This document shows, piece by piece, positions 43,669-52,405 of a DNA stretch of 64,000 bases. The DNA lies in NCBI RefSeq assembly GCF_024749285.1, contig NZ_CP087196.1:4526001-4590000 (forward strand). The letters are read 5' to 3'. A program made the translations under genes and the position numbers. Below the pieces are notes generated by a model, which was given only the letters and a program-made list of their open reading frames with translations, searched no databases and was not told the DNA's origin. Numbering within the stretch: position 1 is the stretch's first letter; each line of letters opens with the position of its first letter. This DNA is from Pseudomonas sp. B21-015 (GTDB taxonomy: Bacteria > Pseudomonadota > Gammaproteobacteria > Pseudomonadales > Pseudomonadaceae).

Positions 43669-45286
43669 CGGCCGATTCTGTTGAAAAAGTCGGATTTTCA
43701 TCTCGCCTGAACTCAAGCACGACCACCACCGGAGACCCTACTCACCACATTGAGTGGTTTTTCGGACCTTCGTTGGCTTTTGCTGCTCTGTTAGTGGGTT
43801 AGTTTGAGGTTTTTTGCTTGGTGCAGGCGCACCTATCCCGTGACTGGTGGCCCTTGAGATGAAAATTTGGCCAGCCGTCGCAAGTTCTGCACCGCAGCGG
43901 CCAGCGTGAATTCATCGGACGCGCCACTCATGCCACGTAGTCGCAAGCGATCCAATTTCAGGATGCGCTTGAGGTGGGCAAACAGCATTTCGACCTTTTT
44001 ACGTTCGTGGCGAGAGCGCTGATACGCCGGCGTCGCTGCGATGCGTCGAGCCACATCACGAGCGGCTTCATGGACGCTGCGGACGATCTTACGAATCGAA
44101 GTGTTCGGGCAGCACTTGGCTTTCATCGGACACGTAGCACAGTCGGTCTGTCTGGATCGGAAGATGATGGTGTTGGCTTTGGTGACGTGCGAACGCTCGT
44201 TCTTGAAGGCTCGCCATTCGCTGCGTAATACGTTGCCGGCTGGGCAGCGATATTCCTCGGCCTCTTCATTCCAGTGGAAATCGTTACTCGAAAAGCTGTC
44301 GTTCTTGCGCTCAGTTTTGTCCCACGCCGGCACATGCGGTTCGATGTCTTTTTCCTCCACCATCCAGGCCAGCATCAGCGCTGTACCGTAAGCGGTGTCG
44401 CCAATGAGGCGCTCTGGCTTGATGTCGAACTGCGCTTCAACCCGGTCGATCATGGTCTTGGTGCTCTCGACTTCTGCGGTTCGATGAGCCGGTGTGGGTT
44501 CCACATCCATGATCACGCCGTGCTCGGTATCGATCAGATAATTCGTGGAGTAAGCGTAGAAAGCTGGGCCGCCTGGAGCAGCGGTCCAGCGGGCCTGAGG
44601 ATCCGTCAGCGACAGGCGCTTCGGTAGCGTTTCGACCAAAGCCTCTTCATCGAGACCTGCAAGGTACTCACGCACGGCGCGGGTGCTCAGGGCCGGATCG
44701 CTCCAGTTGACCTGTTCATCACCCGGTACGCCGCGCTGCCGACTGGCATCCGCTTTGATGATGCTGGCGTCCACGGCAAAGCCTTCGCCTTTAACCAGGC
44801 CTGCGTCCATGCAGCGACGCAGCACTTCATTGAACAACCAGCGAAACAGATCACTGTCCCGAAAACGGCCGTGTCGGTTCTTGGAAAAGGTCGAGTGATT
44901 AGGGACTTCATCCTCAAGGCTCAACCGGCAGAACCAGCGATATGCCAGGTTCAGATGGGCCTCTTCGCACAATCGCCGCTCTGAGCGAATACCGTAGCAG
45001 TAGCCGACGATCAGCATGCGGATCATCAGTTCAGGATCAATCGACGGACGCCCAATCGGGCTATAGAAATCGGCGAGGTAATGGCGCAGGTCGCTCAGAT
45101 CGAGACATTGATCAATGCTGCGCAGAAGGTGATTGGCTGGGATGTGATCTTCAAGGTTGAACGAGTAAAACAGTCGCTCCTGCCCACTCGATAACTGTCC
45201 CATCATGCTGTGTGATCCCCCGTCGGCCAATGCAGAGATTTTGCCGGAGGCCAGCCAGGGGAGCTACTTTTTCAACAAAATAGGCC
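43669..45286 (-). mobile_element. IS1182-family insertion sequence
   Basis: About 1.6 kb bounded by imperfect inverted ends: cggccgattctgttgaaaaagt (43669-43690) at the left and, read on the opposite strand, ggcctattttgttgaaaaagt (45266-45286) at the right. It holds one transposase gene. The ends are placed by eye and no target duplication was established. Confidence 0.65.
43833..45206 (-). CDS. IS1182-family transposase (intact)
   Basis: A 457-residue DDE transposase. The start MMGQLSSGQERLFYSFNLED is preferred over an in-frame TTG 24 bases earlier. The N-terminal DUF772-type region is LRHYLADFYSPIGRPSIDPE with YCYGIRSERRLCEEAHLNLA. DDE core: GFAVDASIIKADAS, PERLIGDTAYGTALMLAWMV and, near the end, ERKKVEMLFAHLKRILKLDR. 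A Cys-rich segment (CATCPMKAKCCP) lies between the second D and the E. No frameshift was seen, so the element may be mobile. Confidence 0.92.
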   Translation of the reverse strand: MMGQLSSGQERLFYSFNLEDHIPANHLLRSIDQCLDLSDLRHYLADFYSPIGRPSIDPELMIRMLIVGYCYGIRSERRLCEEAHLNLAYRWFCRLSLEDEVPNHSTFSKNRHGRFRDSDLFRWLFNEVLRRCMDAGLVKGEGFAVDASIIKADASRQRGVPGDEQVNWSDPALSTRAVREYLAGLDEEALVETLPKRLSLTDPQARWTAAPGGPAFYAYSTNYLIDTEHGVIMDVEPTPAHRTAEVESTKTMIDRVEAQFDIKPERLIGDTAYGTALMLAWMVEEKDIEPHVPAWDKTERKNDSFSSNDFHWNEEAEEYRCPAGNVLRSEWRAFKNERSHVTKANTIIFRSRQTDCATCPMKAKCCPNTSIRKIVRSVHEAARDVARRIAATPAYQRSRHERKKVEMLFAHLKRILKLDRLRLRGMSGASDEFTLAAAVQNLRRLAKFSSQGPPVTG

Positions 45287-45426
45287 AAGAGCGGACATTG
45301 AAGTACTGGACCTATGCAAATGAATCACCAAGGTGATGCAAGCGCATAAAAATGCCGGCCGCTATCAAATATCTCCGTAGACGCACCATCAATATCGTGA
45401 TGCGTAGCGATTGGGCCATTCTTGCA

Positions 45427-46383
45427 TCACATCAATGAAAACCGCTTTCGATAATCACTTGGCCCAACTCCGAGACGCCGCATAAATGCCCTTCGGAACC
45501 CGTCCGTATTGGCATAACCGACTGTATCGGCCAAGCGCTTGAGTGAAACGTCAGAATCTTCGATCAACCGTCTGGCCGCATCGATCCGGGCCAGTTCAAC
45601 AAATTCGGCCGGGGTCGAACCGGCTTCAGCCTTGAAGGTACGGGCGAAGTTTCGCTCGCTCATACCGGCGCGGGCGGCCAGGATGGGGACGCTTAAGTCG
45701 GCCTTCAGGTGCTCCACCACATAATCCTGCACGTCTCGGATCACGCTGCGTTCGGCGGTTTGCGCTGCTAGTTGCGCGCTGAACTGCGATTGCCCGCCAG
45801 GCCGCTTGAAGAACATCACCATTTCACGGGCCACGCTGAGCGCCAATTCTCTGCCGTAATCTTCTTCGACCAGCGCCAAAGCCAGGTCCATGCCCGCCGT
45901 GACACCCGCCGAAGTGTAGATGTTGCCATCCTTGATAAAGATGCTATCCGGATCGACGTGTGTTTGCGGGTGCTCCTTAGCGAGTTTTGCGCTGGAATTC
46001 CAATGGGTGGTGACACGGCGCCCGTCGAGAAGGCCAGCGGCGGCCAGTAGAAAAGCACCGCTACAGACTGAGCCGATACGACGTACGGATTTCGCTTGCC
46101 GACGTAGCCAATCTTGCAACGCGGGGTCATGCGCGATTTCGTCGATATGTGGGCTGCCGGCCACAAGCAAGGTGTCGATCTTGCCTTTATAAGTTTCGAA
46201 GGTTTCATCAATGCCAAGCTTCAAACCACTTGAGCCTTTGATCATGCCCTTGCTGGTACCGATGACTTCGACCCGATAGGCGCGCGGATTACCCAGTTGC
46301 TTGGCTGCTTCGGCGAAGACGTCGGCGGGCCCGACGACGTCCAGCAGTTGCACACGGGGGAATGCCAGGAGGGTTATACGCAT
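45427..46383 (-). CDS. GlxA-family AraC-type regulator (DJ-1/PfpI fusion)
   Basis: A 318-residue regulator. Residues 1-190 form a class I glutamine-amidotransferase/DJ-1-like domain (LLAFPRVQLLDVVGPADVFA, then RIGSVCSGAFLLAAAGLLDG with the nucleophile-like Cys). Residues 215-318 form the AraC DNA-binding domain with two helix-turn-helix motifs (VPILAARAGMSERNFARTFK and KRLADTVGYANTDGFRRAFM). It is divergent from a SLAC1/TehA-like channel gene, with an inverted repeat in the 115-base gap, so that channel is the likely target. Confidence 0.93.
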   Translation of the reverse strand: MRITLLAFPRVQLLDVVGPADVFAEAAKQLGNPRAYRVEVIGTSKGMIKGSSGLKLGIDETFETYKGKIDTLLVAGSPHIDEIAHDPALQDWLRRQAKSVRRIGSVCSGAFLLAAAGLLDGRRVTTHWNSSAKLAKEHPQTHVDPDSIFIKDGNIYTSAGVTAGMDLALALVEEDYGRELALSVAREMVMFFKRPGGQSQFSAQLAAQTAERSVIRDVQDYVVEHLKADLSVPILAARAGMSERNFARTFKAEAGSTPAEFVELARIDAARRLIEDSDVSLKRLADTVGYANTDGFRRAFMRRLGVGPSDYRKRFSLM

Positions 46384-46404
46384 GATGTCTGTCCTCGTCG
46401 AATC

Positions 46405-46463
46405 ATTGGCTGAATACGTCGCTTTACGACTATTTCAGCCAACGGCTGTTTGGCTGAAAATAG
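46405..46463. promoter_or_regulatory. Triple TTGGCTGAAWA half-sites between GlxA-like gene and channel
   Basis: ATTGGCTGAATA (46405-46416), CTATTTCAGCCAA (46430-46442) and TTGGCTGAAAATAG (46450-46463). The last two form a near-perfect inverted repeat with a 7-base loop; the first is a direct copy of the third. A likely operator for the AraC-type regulator. Confidence 0.65.
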
Positions 46464-46498
46464 CCCCAACAGTAAATTCAGTCAAACGGGAGACTGCC

Positions 46499-47500
46499 AT
46501 GAACACTGCATATACCCCCACCGTCGATGCCGCTCAAACGGTAACCGCCAGCAAAACATCGATCAAAAACCTGCCTATCAATTTGTTCGGTTCAGTGATG
46601 GGTTTGGCCGGCCTGGGCCTGGCCTGGCGCTTGACTGGCCAGTATTACGGCGTCGGCGGCATCTTGGGTGAGGCAATTGGCGCTCTTTCCGGCCTGGTAT
46701 TCGTGCTGTTGACCCTGGGATACCTGACCAAATGGGTGAAACATCCAGCAGCGGTCAGGGCCGAGTTCAACCACCCGATCGCCAGCAACTTTTTTGGCAC
46801 CGTCACCATTGCACTGTTGTTGCTTTCGGCAGTCGCGGCACCCCACAACGAATTGCTCGGACGGGTTCTCTGGATACTGGGCAGCGCACTGACGGTGTTG
46901 CTCGCAGGCCTCGTGGTTTCCCGTCTGTTGTCGGGCAATCAAGACTCGTTGAATGCCGTACCTGCCTGGCTGATTCCAGGTGTTGCCACCCTCGATATCG
47001 CGGTAACCGGTGCGCATATGCCTATGGCCTGGGCTACTGAGTTCAACCTGTTTGCCCTCGCCGTGGGTGCAGTGCTGGCGCTAGTATTCTTCACCCGGAT
47101 CTTTTCGCGGCTGGTGCATGAGGCAGCTCCGGCCAAAGGCATGGTGCCTTCGCTGATGGTCCTGATTGCACCCTTTGAAGTAGGTTTCCTGGCCTACACC
47201 AACGTGTTCGGCGAGATCGACCGGTTTGCCAGTGTGTTGTTCTACTTCGGCCTGTTCCTGTTCGTGGTGTTGAGCTTCAAAGTGTTCCGTCGGGATGTGC
47301 CGTTTGCCCCTTCGTGGTGGGCAATCAGCTTCCCCATCGCAGCTCTGAGCAACGCGGCGTTGAAATATGCACATGCCCAGGAGAACACCATGTTGATGGT
47401 CATCGCTGCTGTGATCCTGCTGTTCCTCACTGTGGCACTGACCGTGCTGATGGTGAAAACCCTGACCAGCCTTTTCAGCGGAAAACTGTTGGCCAACTGA
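46499..47500 (+). CDS. SLAC1/TehA-like anion channel or dicarboxylate transporter
   Basis: A 333-residue membrane protein with about ten hydrophobic segments. The start MNTAYTPTVDAAQTVTASKT follows GGGAG. PINLFGSVMGLAGLGLAWRL at the first helix and HPIASNFFGTVTIALLLLSA in the third match the SLAC1/TehA (tellurite-resistance, C4-dicarboxylate) family. The gating Phe would fall in IAPFEVGFLAYTNVFGEID. It is probably regulated by the divergent GlxA-like protein. A terminator follows directly. Confidence 0.88.
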   Translation: MNTAYTPTVDAAQTVTASKTSIKNLPINLFGSVMGLAGLGLAWRLTGQYYGVGGILGEAIGALSGLVFVLLTLGYLTKWVKHPAAVRAEFNHPIASNFFGTVTIALLLLSAVAAPHNELLGRVLWILGSALTVLLAGLVVSRLLSGNQDSLNAVPAWLIPGVATLDIAVTGAHMPMAWATEFNLFALAVGAVLALVFFTRIFSRLVHEAAPAKGMVPSLMVLIAPFEVGFLAYTNVFGEIDRFASVLFYFGLFLFVVLSFKVFRRDVPFAPSWWAISFPIAALSNAALKYAHAQENTMLMVIAAVILLFLTVALTVLMVKTLTSLFSGKLLAN

Positions 47501-47517
47501 CCTTTTACCTCCCTTTG

Positions 47518-47546
47518 GCGAGCCTTAACCGGCTCGCTTTTTTTTG
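47518..47546 (+). terminator. Terminator after SLAC1-like gene
   Basis: gcgagcc-ttaacc-ggctcgc followed by eight T residues. Confidence 0.93.
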
Positions 47547-47564
47547 CCTATAAGGTTTTATCGA

Positions 47565-47891
47565 ATGACTTACAACACATCGTGGTTGCTGCTGATCGTT
47601 GCCGGATTCCTGGAGATTTTCTTTGCAGTCGGATTGAAATCTGCAAACGGTCTTGAACGGCCCTGGCTGCTCCTGGGCACGGTCGTAACGTTGGCGGGCA
47701 GTTTGTGCTTATTGACGATAGCGTTGCGGGTGCTGCCCGTAGGAACCGCCTATGCGGTGTGGACCGGCATCGGCGCTGCCGGCACAGCCATCGTTGGAAT
47801 GTACTGGTTGGGTGACGCGGTATCGTTCTGGAAACTTGTCTGGATTGGCTTGATTCTCTTGAGTGTCGCCGGACTACGCTGGGCGGCCTAA
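47565..47891 (+). CDS. gdx: SMR-family exporter, Gdx/SugE type (guanidinium)
   Basis: A 108-residue protein with four transmembrane helices. MTYNTSWLLLIVAGFLEIFF carries the essential Glu (E18), and LPVGTAYAVWTGIGAAGTAI is the highly conserved second/third-helix signature shared with SugE/Gdx guanidinium exporters. The start at ATG 47565 is chosen over an upstream in-frame codon. No guanidine riboswitch was recognised in the 18 bases between the terminator and the start. It functions as a dual-topology homodimer in known family members. Confidence 0.85.
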   Translation: MTYNTSWLLLIVAGFLEIFFAVGLKSANGLERPWLLLGTVVTLAGSLCLLTIALRVLPVGTAYAVWTGIGAAGTAIVGMYWLGDAVSFWKLVWIGLILLSVAGLRWAA

Positions 47892-48046
47892 ACAGAGCGA
47901 ATACTTAATTGAATCGATAAACAACCCTATGTTGAAGACCATTGAGAAAGAGGGATTGTTGTCGTTCGTGACAGGAAGCAATCGGCCATAAGTAGCCCTT
48001 CGTGAAAAGTAGCTCACAACTAGAATCGGAACACGATTCACCCTTG

Positions 48047-48658
48047 TTACCTGGCGCTGACGTTGTGTATTGCCCTGGCGACTAATGAAGCGAACACCAC
48101 GACGGCCAGGGCCATACCGACTTGCAAGGTCGAGTGTTGAAACAACAACACCAGGGCAATCGACACCAGCGTCATGTACCGATAGGACGAGTAACACGAC
48201 ACGGCACTGACCGACATGCCAACGGCAAACAGCATGACCAGCGCCTGGGCCAGCAGGTCGTCTGCCGGCATGACGGCTAACGCGCCAGCGCCCCAGATAC
48301 CGGCAGACAACACCAGCGTCACCCAATAGATCCGCTCCCAGCGTTGCGGCGTGCGCTCACTGTCAGGGCTGCGAAAATAGACCACAAACATTAGGATACG
48401 CAGTAACGACGAGGCGCTCAGCAGGCCAATCCAGCCGATCATCACGCTGTGATCCATGCGCTCCCAGCACAGCCCGCAGAGCATAAGCGCGGCCAGGTAA
48501 CTGCCGAACACTGCGGACACGGATTGGTGGAACAGTTGTCGCAATCGGTCACCGCGCACTTGCGCCGCGATGAAAGTCTCCTGGTCGTACCGAAATCCTG
48601 GGCCATCAATGTGAACCGCCTGATCATGATGCTGCGACAAAAAAAGCGATTGCGGCAC
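48047..48658 (-). pseudogene. N-terminal membrane domain of a sensor or diguanylate cyclase (truncated)
   Basis: A 203-residue frame from GTG 48658. A cytoplasmic N-terminus (FRYDQETFIAAQVRGDRLRQ) is followed by about six hydrophobic helices, e.g. VSAVFGSYLAALMLCGLCWE and ALAVVVFASLVARAI. This pattern is that of the MASE-like input domain preceding GGDEF or kinase modules. The frame ends at HNVSAR with no output domain, and none is found downstream. It is probably a degraded signalling gene; a short functional membrane protein cannot be excluded. Confidence 0.55.
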
Positions 48659-48723
48659 CCTGCCACCTAGACAAACAAATGAATAACACGCCTGACCTCA
48701 TGCCGATCACACGGACGACACCG

Positions 48724-48763
48724 CTGCATCACTGCATCACTGCATCACTGCATCACTGCATCA
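48724..48763. repeat. Octanucleotide tandem repeat (CTGCATCA)x5
   Basis: Five exact copies of ctgcatca followed by ctgctgcgg. The last copy provides the TGA stop codon (minus strand) of the yceI remnant. Confidence 0.92.
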
Positions 48764-49322
48764 CTGCTGCGGCGTAACCATCTTGAACCGGATATTGATG
48801 TCGTCGGAAACCATGGTATCGGCATATTCACCTTCGCCGATCTTGAAATCGCTGCGTTTGAGCGTTAACTCACCGTCGAAGATGCCGATGGTGTTCTCGG
48901 CTTTCAGCAGGACCGGAACCGCTACATCACGGGTAACGCCCCTGAGCGTCAGTTTGCCGATGATCGTGTATTTGTTGTCGCCAAGCGCCTTCACAACGGT
49001 CGATTCAAAAGTCGCCACGGGATAGGCCGCCGAATCGAACCAGGCGGGCTTTTGCAGTTCCGTGTTGGCGTCACTGCTGCCGGCATCGATACTGTCGAGC
49101 TGGATGGTGAGCGATGCCCGGGCTGCCGCAGGGTTGGTCGTGTCGAAATCCAGCTTGGCTTCGAATACGCCAATCGTGCCGTATACCCGCGAGGTGAATT
49201 GGTTTTACGTAAAGGAGATCTTGCTCGCGGCTTGGTTGACTTGTTTCCGCTTGCGCGCAGGGCAAGTAGCCAACAGTCAGCACGACGGCCAGAACAGCTA
49301 ACCGCGGGAATCGAACATTCAT
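48761..49322 (-). pseudogene. YceI-family periplasmic protein, disrupted by frameshift and stop
   Basis: The minus strand starts with a good signal peptide (MNVRFPRLAVLAVVLTVGYL then PCAQAE). The frame must then shift to read VNQAASKISFT, where a TAA (about 49209-49211) interrupts, before continuing QFTSRVYGTIGVFEAKLDFD to SLTIQLDSIDAGSSDANTEL and on to the normal C-terminus RSDFKIGEGEYADTMVSDDI and MVTPQQ. YceI proteins are lipocalin-like isoprenoid binders. The body is well preserved, so inactivation is recent or one lesion is a sequencing error. The remaining open piece is 48761-49018. Confidence 0.8.
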
Positions 49323-49490
49323 GGGATACTCCGTCAGGGGGTTCCCATTATGAGCCGAACCGCCCGCACACGTGGGCCAGCGATAGGAGGACTAAAGCAA
49401 ATAACTCGCGTTTCTTCCACTGGCTGCAGGACTTTCGACCACCTGTCGGCCACTCCGGGGCAGCGCCCGATATTGCCACCTTGGCGGGTG

Positions 49491-49815
49491 TTACTCCGGG
49501 CGTGAAGTAGGCGACACCATTCACCTGACGTCCGCCGCGTTGCAACCGGTGGCCTCGGACGATGTCGCGGCGGCGCTGACCGATATTGCGTTGAAAGCGC
49601 CGGTCAATCAGACCGTCGAAGTGGCCGGACCTGATAACCGCCCGCTCGTCGAGTTCGCCAGCGATTACCTCAAGCACACCCAGGACCCGCGCCAAACCGT
49701 CGCGGACGACACGGCTCCTTACTTTGGTGCGCCGATCAATGACCAGTCACTGACACCGGGCGCCAATCACATCATTGGCAAAACCCGGTTTCAGGACTGG
49801 CTCAAGACCCACTAG
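49491..49815 (+). pseudogene. C-terminal remnant of an NmrA-like/SDR NAD(P)-binding oxidoreductase
   Basis: The frame reads GREVGDTIHLTSAALQPVAS, then DDVAAALTDIALKAPVNQTV and EVAGPDNRPLVEFASDYLKH, ending NHIIGKTRFQDWLKTH. This is the C-terminal third of atypical SDR proteins in which the DTI-L--A--QP-ASDDVA segment follows the Rossmann domain. The N-terminal nucleotide-binding part is absent; upstream sequence belongs to the YceI promoter region. It is a remnant without its own start. Confidence 0.7.
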
Positions 49816-49854
49816 GCCACTGTTTGACCAGGAAAACTTAAACGCTGAACGGAC

Positions 49855-50502
49855 CTAACATTGGCTCGCCACCGTCCGCGAAGAAATAGCGGCGTAGTCC
49901 TGTTGTTTCACTCGCTGCGTCAACACCAGCATGCTCAGGAAACCCAATGCGATCAGCACTGGATACGCCATCAACAGTTCGAACAGGGAGTATTTCCAGG
50001 CCAACGGCCGACCGACGCCCAGCATGGCCGCATACATCCAGGACACGGCCGACAGCGAGCCGCAGAACAGCGCGAGCATCCGTGCGCTGAACCCGAGATA
50101 GAGCAAGGAGCCTGCCTTTTGCAGCGCGGGCAATACCAGGCGATGCAACAAGATGCCGTTGTAGGTCAGCAGCATGACAATGATCACCTTGGCGTGAAGT
50201 TTCGGGTTCATGAAGTAGCTCATACCTTTTTCCAGGTAATCAATACCGATGACCGCGGCGCCCGTCACCCACAAGGCTATCAAAGCAACGATCACAGACT
50301 TCTGCAGACTTTCCATATGAGCATGATCGTGCTCAGTGAATGTTTTTCGCTTTAACAAATCTTTAACCATTGCAATATCACTGGTCAATACCAAACCAAT
50401 GGCCACACAACAAGACACTAAATGAATGTAAATAACGCCCAACCGCAAAAACTCCATACATTCTTTATTTTCGAGCAGGCTCATAATTGTATTTATCGCC
50501 AC
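49855..50502 (-). CDS. Uncharacterised multi-pass membrane protein
   Basis: A 215-residue protein from GTG 50502, which has TGGAG at 8 bases. ATG 50484 lacks a ribosome site. Five to six hydrophobic helices are seen: LGVIYIHLVSCCVAIGLVLT, SVIVALIALWVTGAAVIGID, VIIVMLLTYNGILLHRLVL, MLALFCGSLSAVSWMYAAML and SLFELLMAYPVLIALGFLSM. Histidines at the ends of the first and third helices hint at haem or metal binding, resembling CopD/DUF2214-type proteins, but this is weak. The base composition at its start is more AT-rich than its surroundings, suggesting transfer. Confidence 0.65.
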   Translation of the reverse strand: MAINTIMSLLENKECMEFLRLGVIYIHLVSCCVAIGLVLTSDIAMVKDLLKRKTFTEHDHAHMESLQKSVIVALIALWVTGAAVIGIDYLEKGMSYFMNPKLHAKVIIVMLLTYNGILLHRLVLPALQKAGSLLYLGFSARMLALFCGSLSAVSWMYAAMLGVGRPLAWKYSLFELLMAYPVLIALGFLSMLVLTQRVKQQDYAAISSRTVASQC

Positions 50503-50698
50503 GGTACTTTCTCCACCTTGTTCGATAGTACAGATCGACAACTAACAGGGCATTTAACTCTTCTAACCCCTGTGCGATCTTACTTTTATAAGAGATGCCA
50601 AATCGCAGACCTGACACTGCGTAGCCCATTGATTCACTTGGCAAACCAATGATCGACTTGTTTACTGCCTCCTGAATTTCAGATAAAAAAATCCCCAT
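50465..50698 (-). CDS. Possible small protein overlapping the membrane-protein start
   Basis: A 77-codon frame, MGIFLSEIQEAVNKSIIGLP to NYEPARK, overlapping the next gene by 38 bases. Its first 60 residues have a plausible mixed composition and AT-rich codons. However, the ATG has no ribosome site and a stop precedes it by two codons. No family recognised; it could be spurious. Confidence 0.3.
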   Translation of the reverse strand: MGIFLSEIQEAVNKSIIGLPSESMGYAVSGLRFGISYKSKIAQGLEELNALLVVDLYYRTRWRKYRGDKYNYEPARK

Positions 50699-51061
50699 TT
50701 GCAGTCACTGCATATGAGGTTCGTTTTCCACTTCTTTTCTACGATTGCTGGAGCAGATCATGGTGACGCGCTGAAGTATCAGAGGGTGTTACGCCTCGAA
50801 TGTTCATTTTTTAAGCAGACTACCGACAAACGGTTACTTCAGCGCAAATGATCTAAATCGACAATGAACCGATAACTTCTCCGTAAGCCGCCGGCTAACT
50901 GGCCCGCTTTAAATTAGATAAGCCTCAGACTCTTTCATTGGATCCATTAGTTGTTGCGTTACTTACGAAAAGTGCAATAGAGACCCGCTCGCATTTACCC
51001 CCATGCACGACTGAAACAGTCATACTTTTTCACGTCAGAAACTCGGGGACCCGCCCCCCCC
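50699..51061. other. Intergenic region, AT-rich, no gene seen
   Basis: 363 bases between two minus-strand units, with lower GC than neighbours. No open frame with a ribosome site and no clear hairpin terminator. A run of C residues (gacccgccccccc) precedes the histidine kinase stop codon. Confidence 0.4.
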
Positions 51062-52405
51062 TCAACCGTCGATCGCCGACGCGAGCGGGAGCCAGACGCA
51101 CACTTCGAAACCCTCTTGCCGACCTGTTGCAGGGGAGCTCAATTTCATTCTCGCGTTAACCCCCTGCACAATCGTTTTGGCAATCGCCAGGCCCAATCCT
51201 GAACCGCTGATCTCACTGTGACCTCGTACAAAGCGCTCGGTCAGGTGCTGCAACACTGGCGCCGGCACCACCGGCCCGCCATTGACTATCCGCAGTTGGG
51301 CCTGTTCGGTGAGGCTGACTTCGATCGGTTGCGCCGTCGCGCCATACTTCAGAGCGTTCTCAATCAGGTTGCGCAACAAGATGCCAAAAGCGTCCGGGTC
51401 AATGTTCGAGTACACGCTGGCCTGGTGTGGCAGTTGCAACTTGATGCGCTGGCCGCTGCGTTGGTTCCACTCATCGACGCCATGGGCCAACAACGGAATC
51501 AGGTCCTGAGGCGTTTCGGACAGCAGCCCACCGCCCTCGGCCTTCGCCAGTTGCATGAGTTTTTCCGACAGCCGCGCCAGCTCGCGCAAGGCGTTTTCGA
51601 TCTTCGCCGCACGCACTCGCAAAGGGCCTTCAGGCGCCTCCTGGTGCAAACGCTGGATCTGCGCGAGGGTCGCCGCCAGTGGCGTACGCAACTCATGAGC
51701 GCTGTTGGCGGTAAAGCTGCGCTCGGCTTCGAGGGCCTTGCGCAAGCGCTCCAGCAAGTGATTGACCGCCTCGGCCAACGGATCGATTTCTGCGGGCAGG
51801 CGGGCCACTTTGATCGGTGACAGATCACCCACACCACGCGCCTCGACCGCACGTCGATACGCCAACACGCTACGCAGGCTGATCCGCACGAACAACCAGG
51901 TGCCCAACAGGCTGACGGGAATCAGCGCCAACAGCGGCAACAACAAGGCAAACAAGGCTTCCCGCGCGGCTTCACGGCGATGATTCAGCGGCTCGGCGAT
52001 TTCAATGAACAGCGTCCCGCGCAATGCACTGGCGCCATACAAGCGGTACTTCTCAGAGGTCGAAAAACCCTCGGTCGGCTGTCGATTGAAGATCTTCGGG
52101 TTGGCATCGTGGGACTGCATCAGGATCTTGCCACTGGCATCGCGCACCAGGTACGTCAGGTATTCCTTGTGCATTTTCAACGTCGCAACGTGCTGAGCTT
52201 CACGGGGTTCCTCCCGGTTGCTGATTTCCAGCACGGCCAACGGCAAGATGCGTTGCGCGGTCTCTTCCAGTGCGCTGTCGAATGCCTCGTCCAACTCATG
52301 TTGCACCACCAGCCAGGCGCCGACGGTTGCGCCCAGCCAGAGCAACGTCATGCCCAAGGTCAAACCCAGGCCGAGACGTTTTTGCAGGCTCACGGAAGGC
52401 TTCAT
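51062..52405 (-). CDS. Sensor histidine kinase (QseC/PmrB-like)
   Basis: A 447-residue membrane kinase. The start MKPSVSLQKRLGLGLTLGMT overlaps the restored stop of the response regulator (ATGA). TM1 is about residues 12-33, a periplasmic sensor with a double-Cache-less short domain covers residues 35-145, and TM2 is about 150-174. After the HAMP linker the H-box is SFTANSAHELRTPLAATLAQ (phosphorylated H237), the N-box ILLRNLIENALKYG and the G-box GSGLGLAIAKTIV. The downstream divergent PepSY/DUF2271 genes are probable targets of the pair. Confidence 0.92.
   Translation of the reverse strand: MKPSVSLQKRLGLGLTLGMTLLWLGATVGAWLVVQHELDEAFDSALEETAQRILPLAVLEISNREEPREAQHVATLKMHKEYLTYLVRDASGKILMQSHDANPKIFNRQPTEGFSTSEKYRLYGASALRGTLFIEIAEPLNHRREAAREALFALLLPLLALIPVSLLGTWLFVRISLRSVLAYRRAVEARGVGDLSPIKVARLPAEIDPLAEAVNHLLERLRKALEAERSFTANSAHELRTPLAATLAQIQRLHQEAPEGPLRVRAAKIENALRELARLSEKLMQLAKAEGGGLLSETPQDLIPLLAHGVDEWNQRSGQRIKLQLPHQASVYSNIDPDAFGILLRNLIENALKYGATAQPIEVSLTEQAQLRIVNGGPVVPAPVLQHLTERFVRGHSEISGSGLGLAIAKTIVQGVNARMKLSSPATGRQEGFEVCVWLPLASAIDG

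Noticed and set aside
47546..47564. Guanidine riboswitch upstream of the Gdx-type gene
   Set aside because: Only 18 bases lie between the preceding terminator and the start codon, too short for any known guanidine aptamer.
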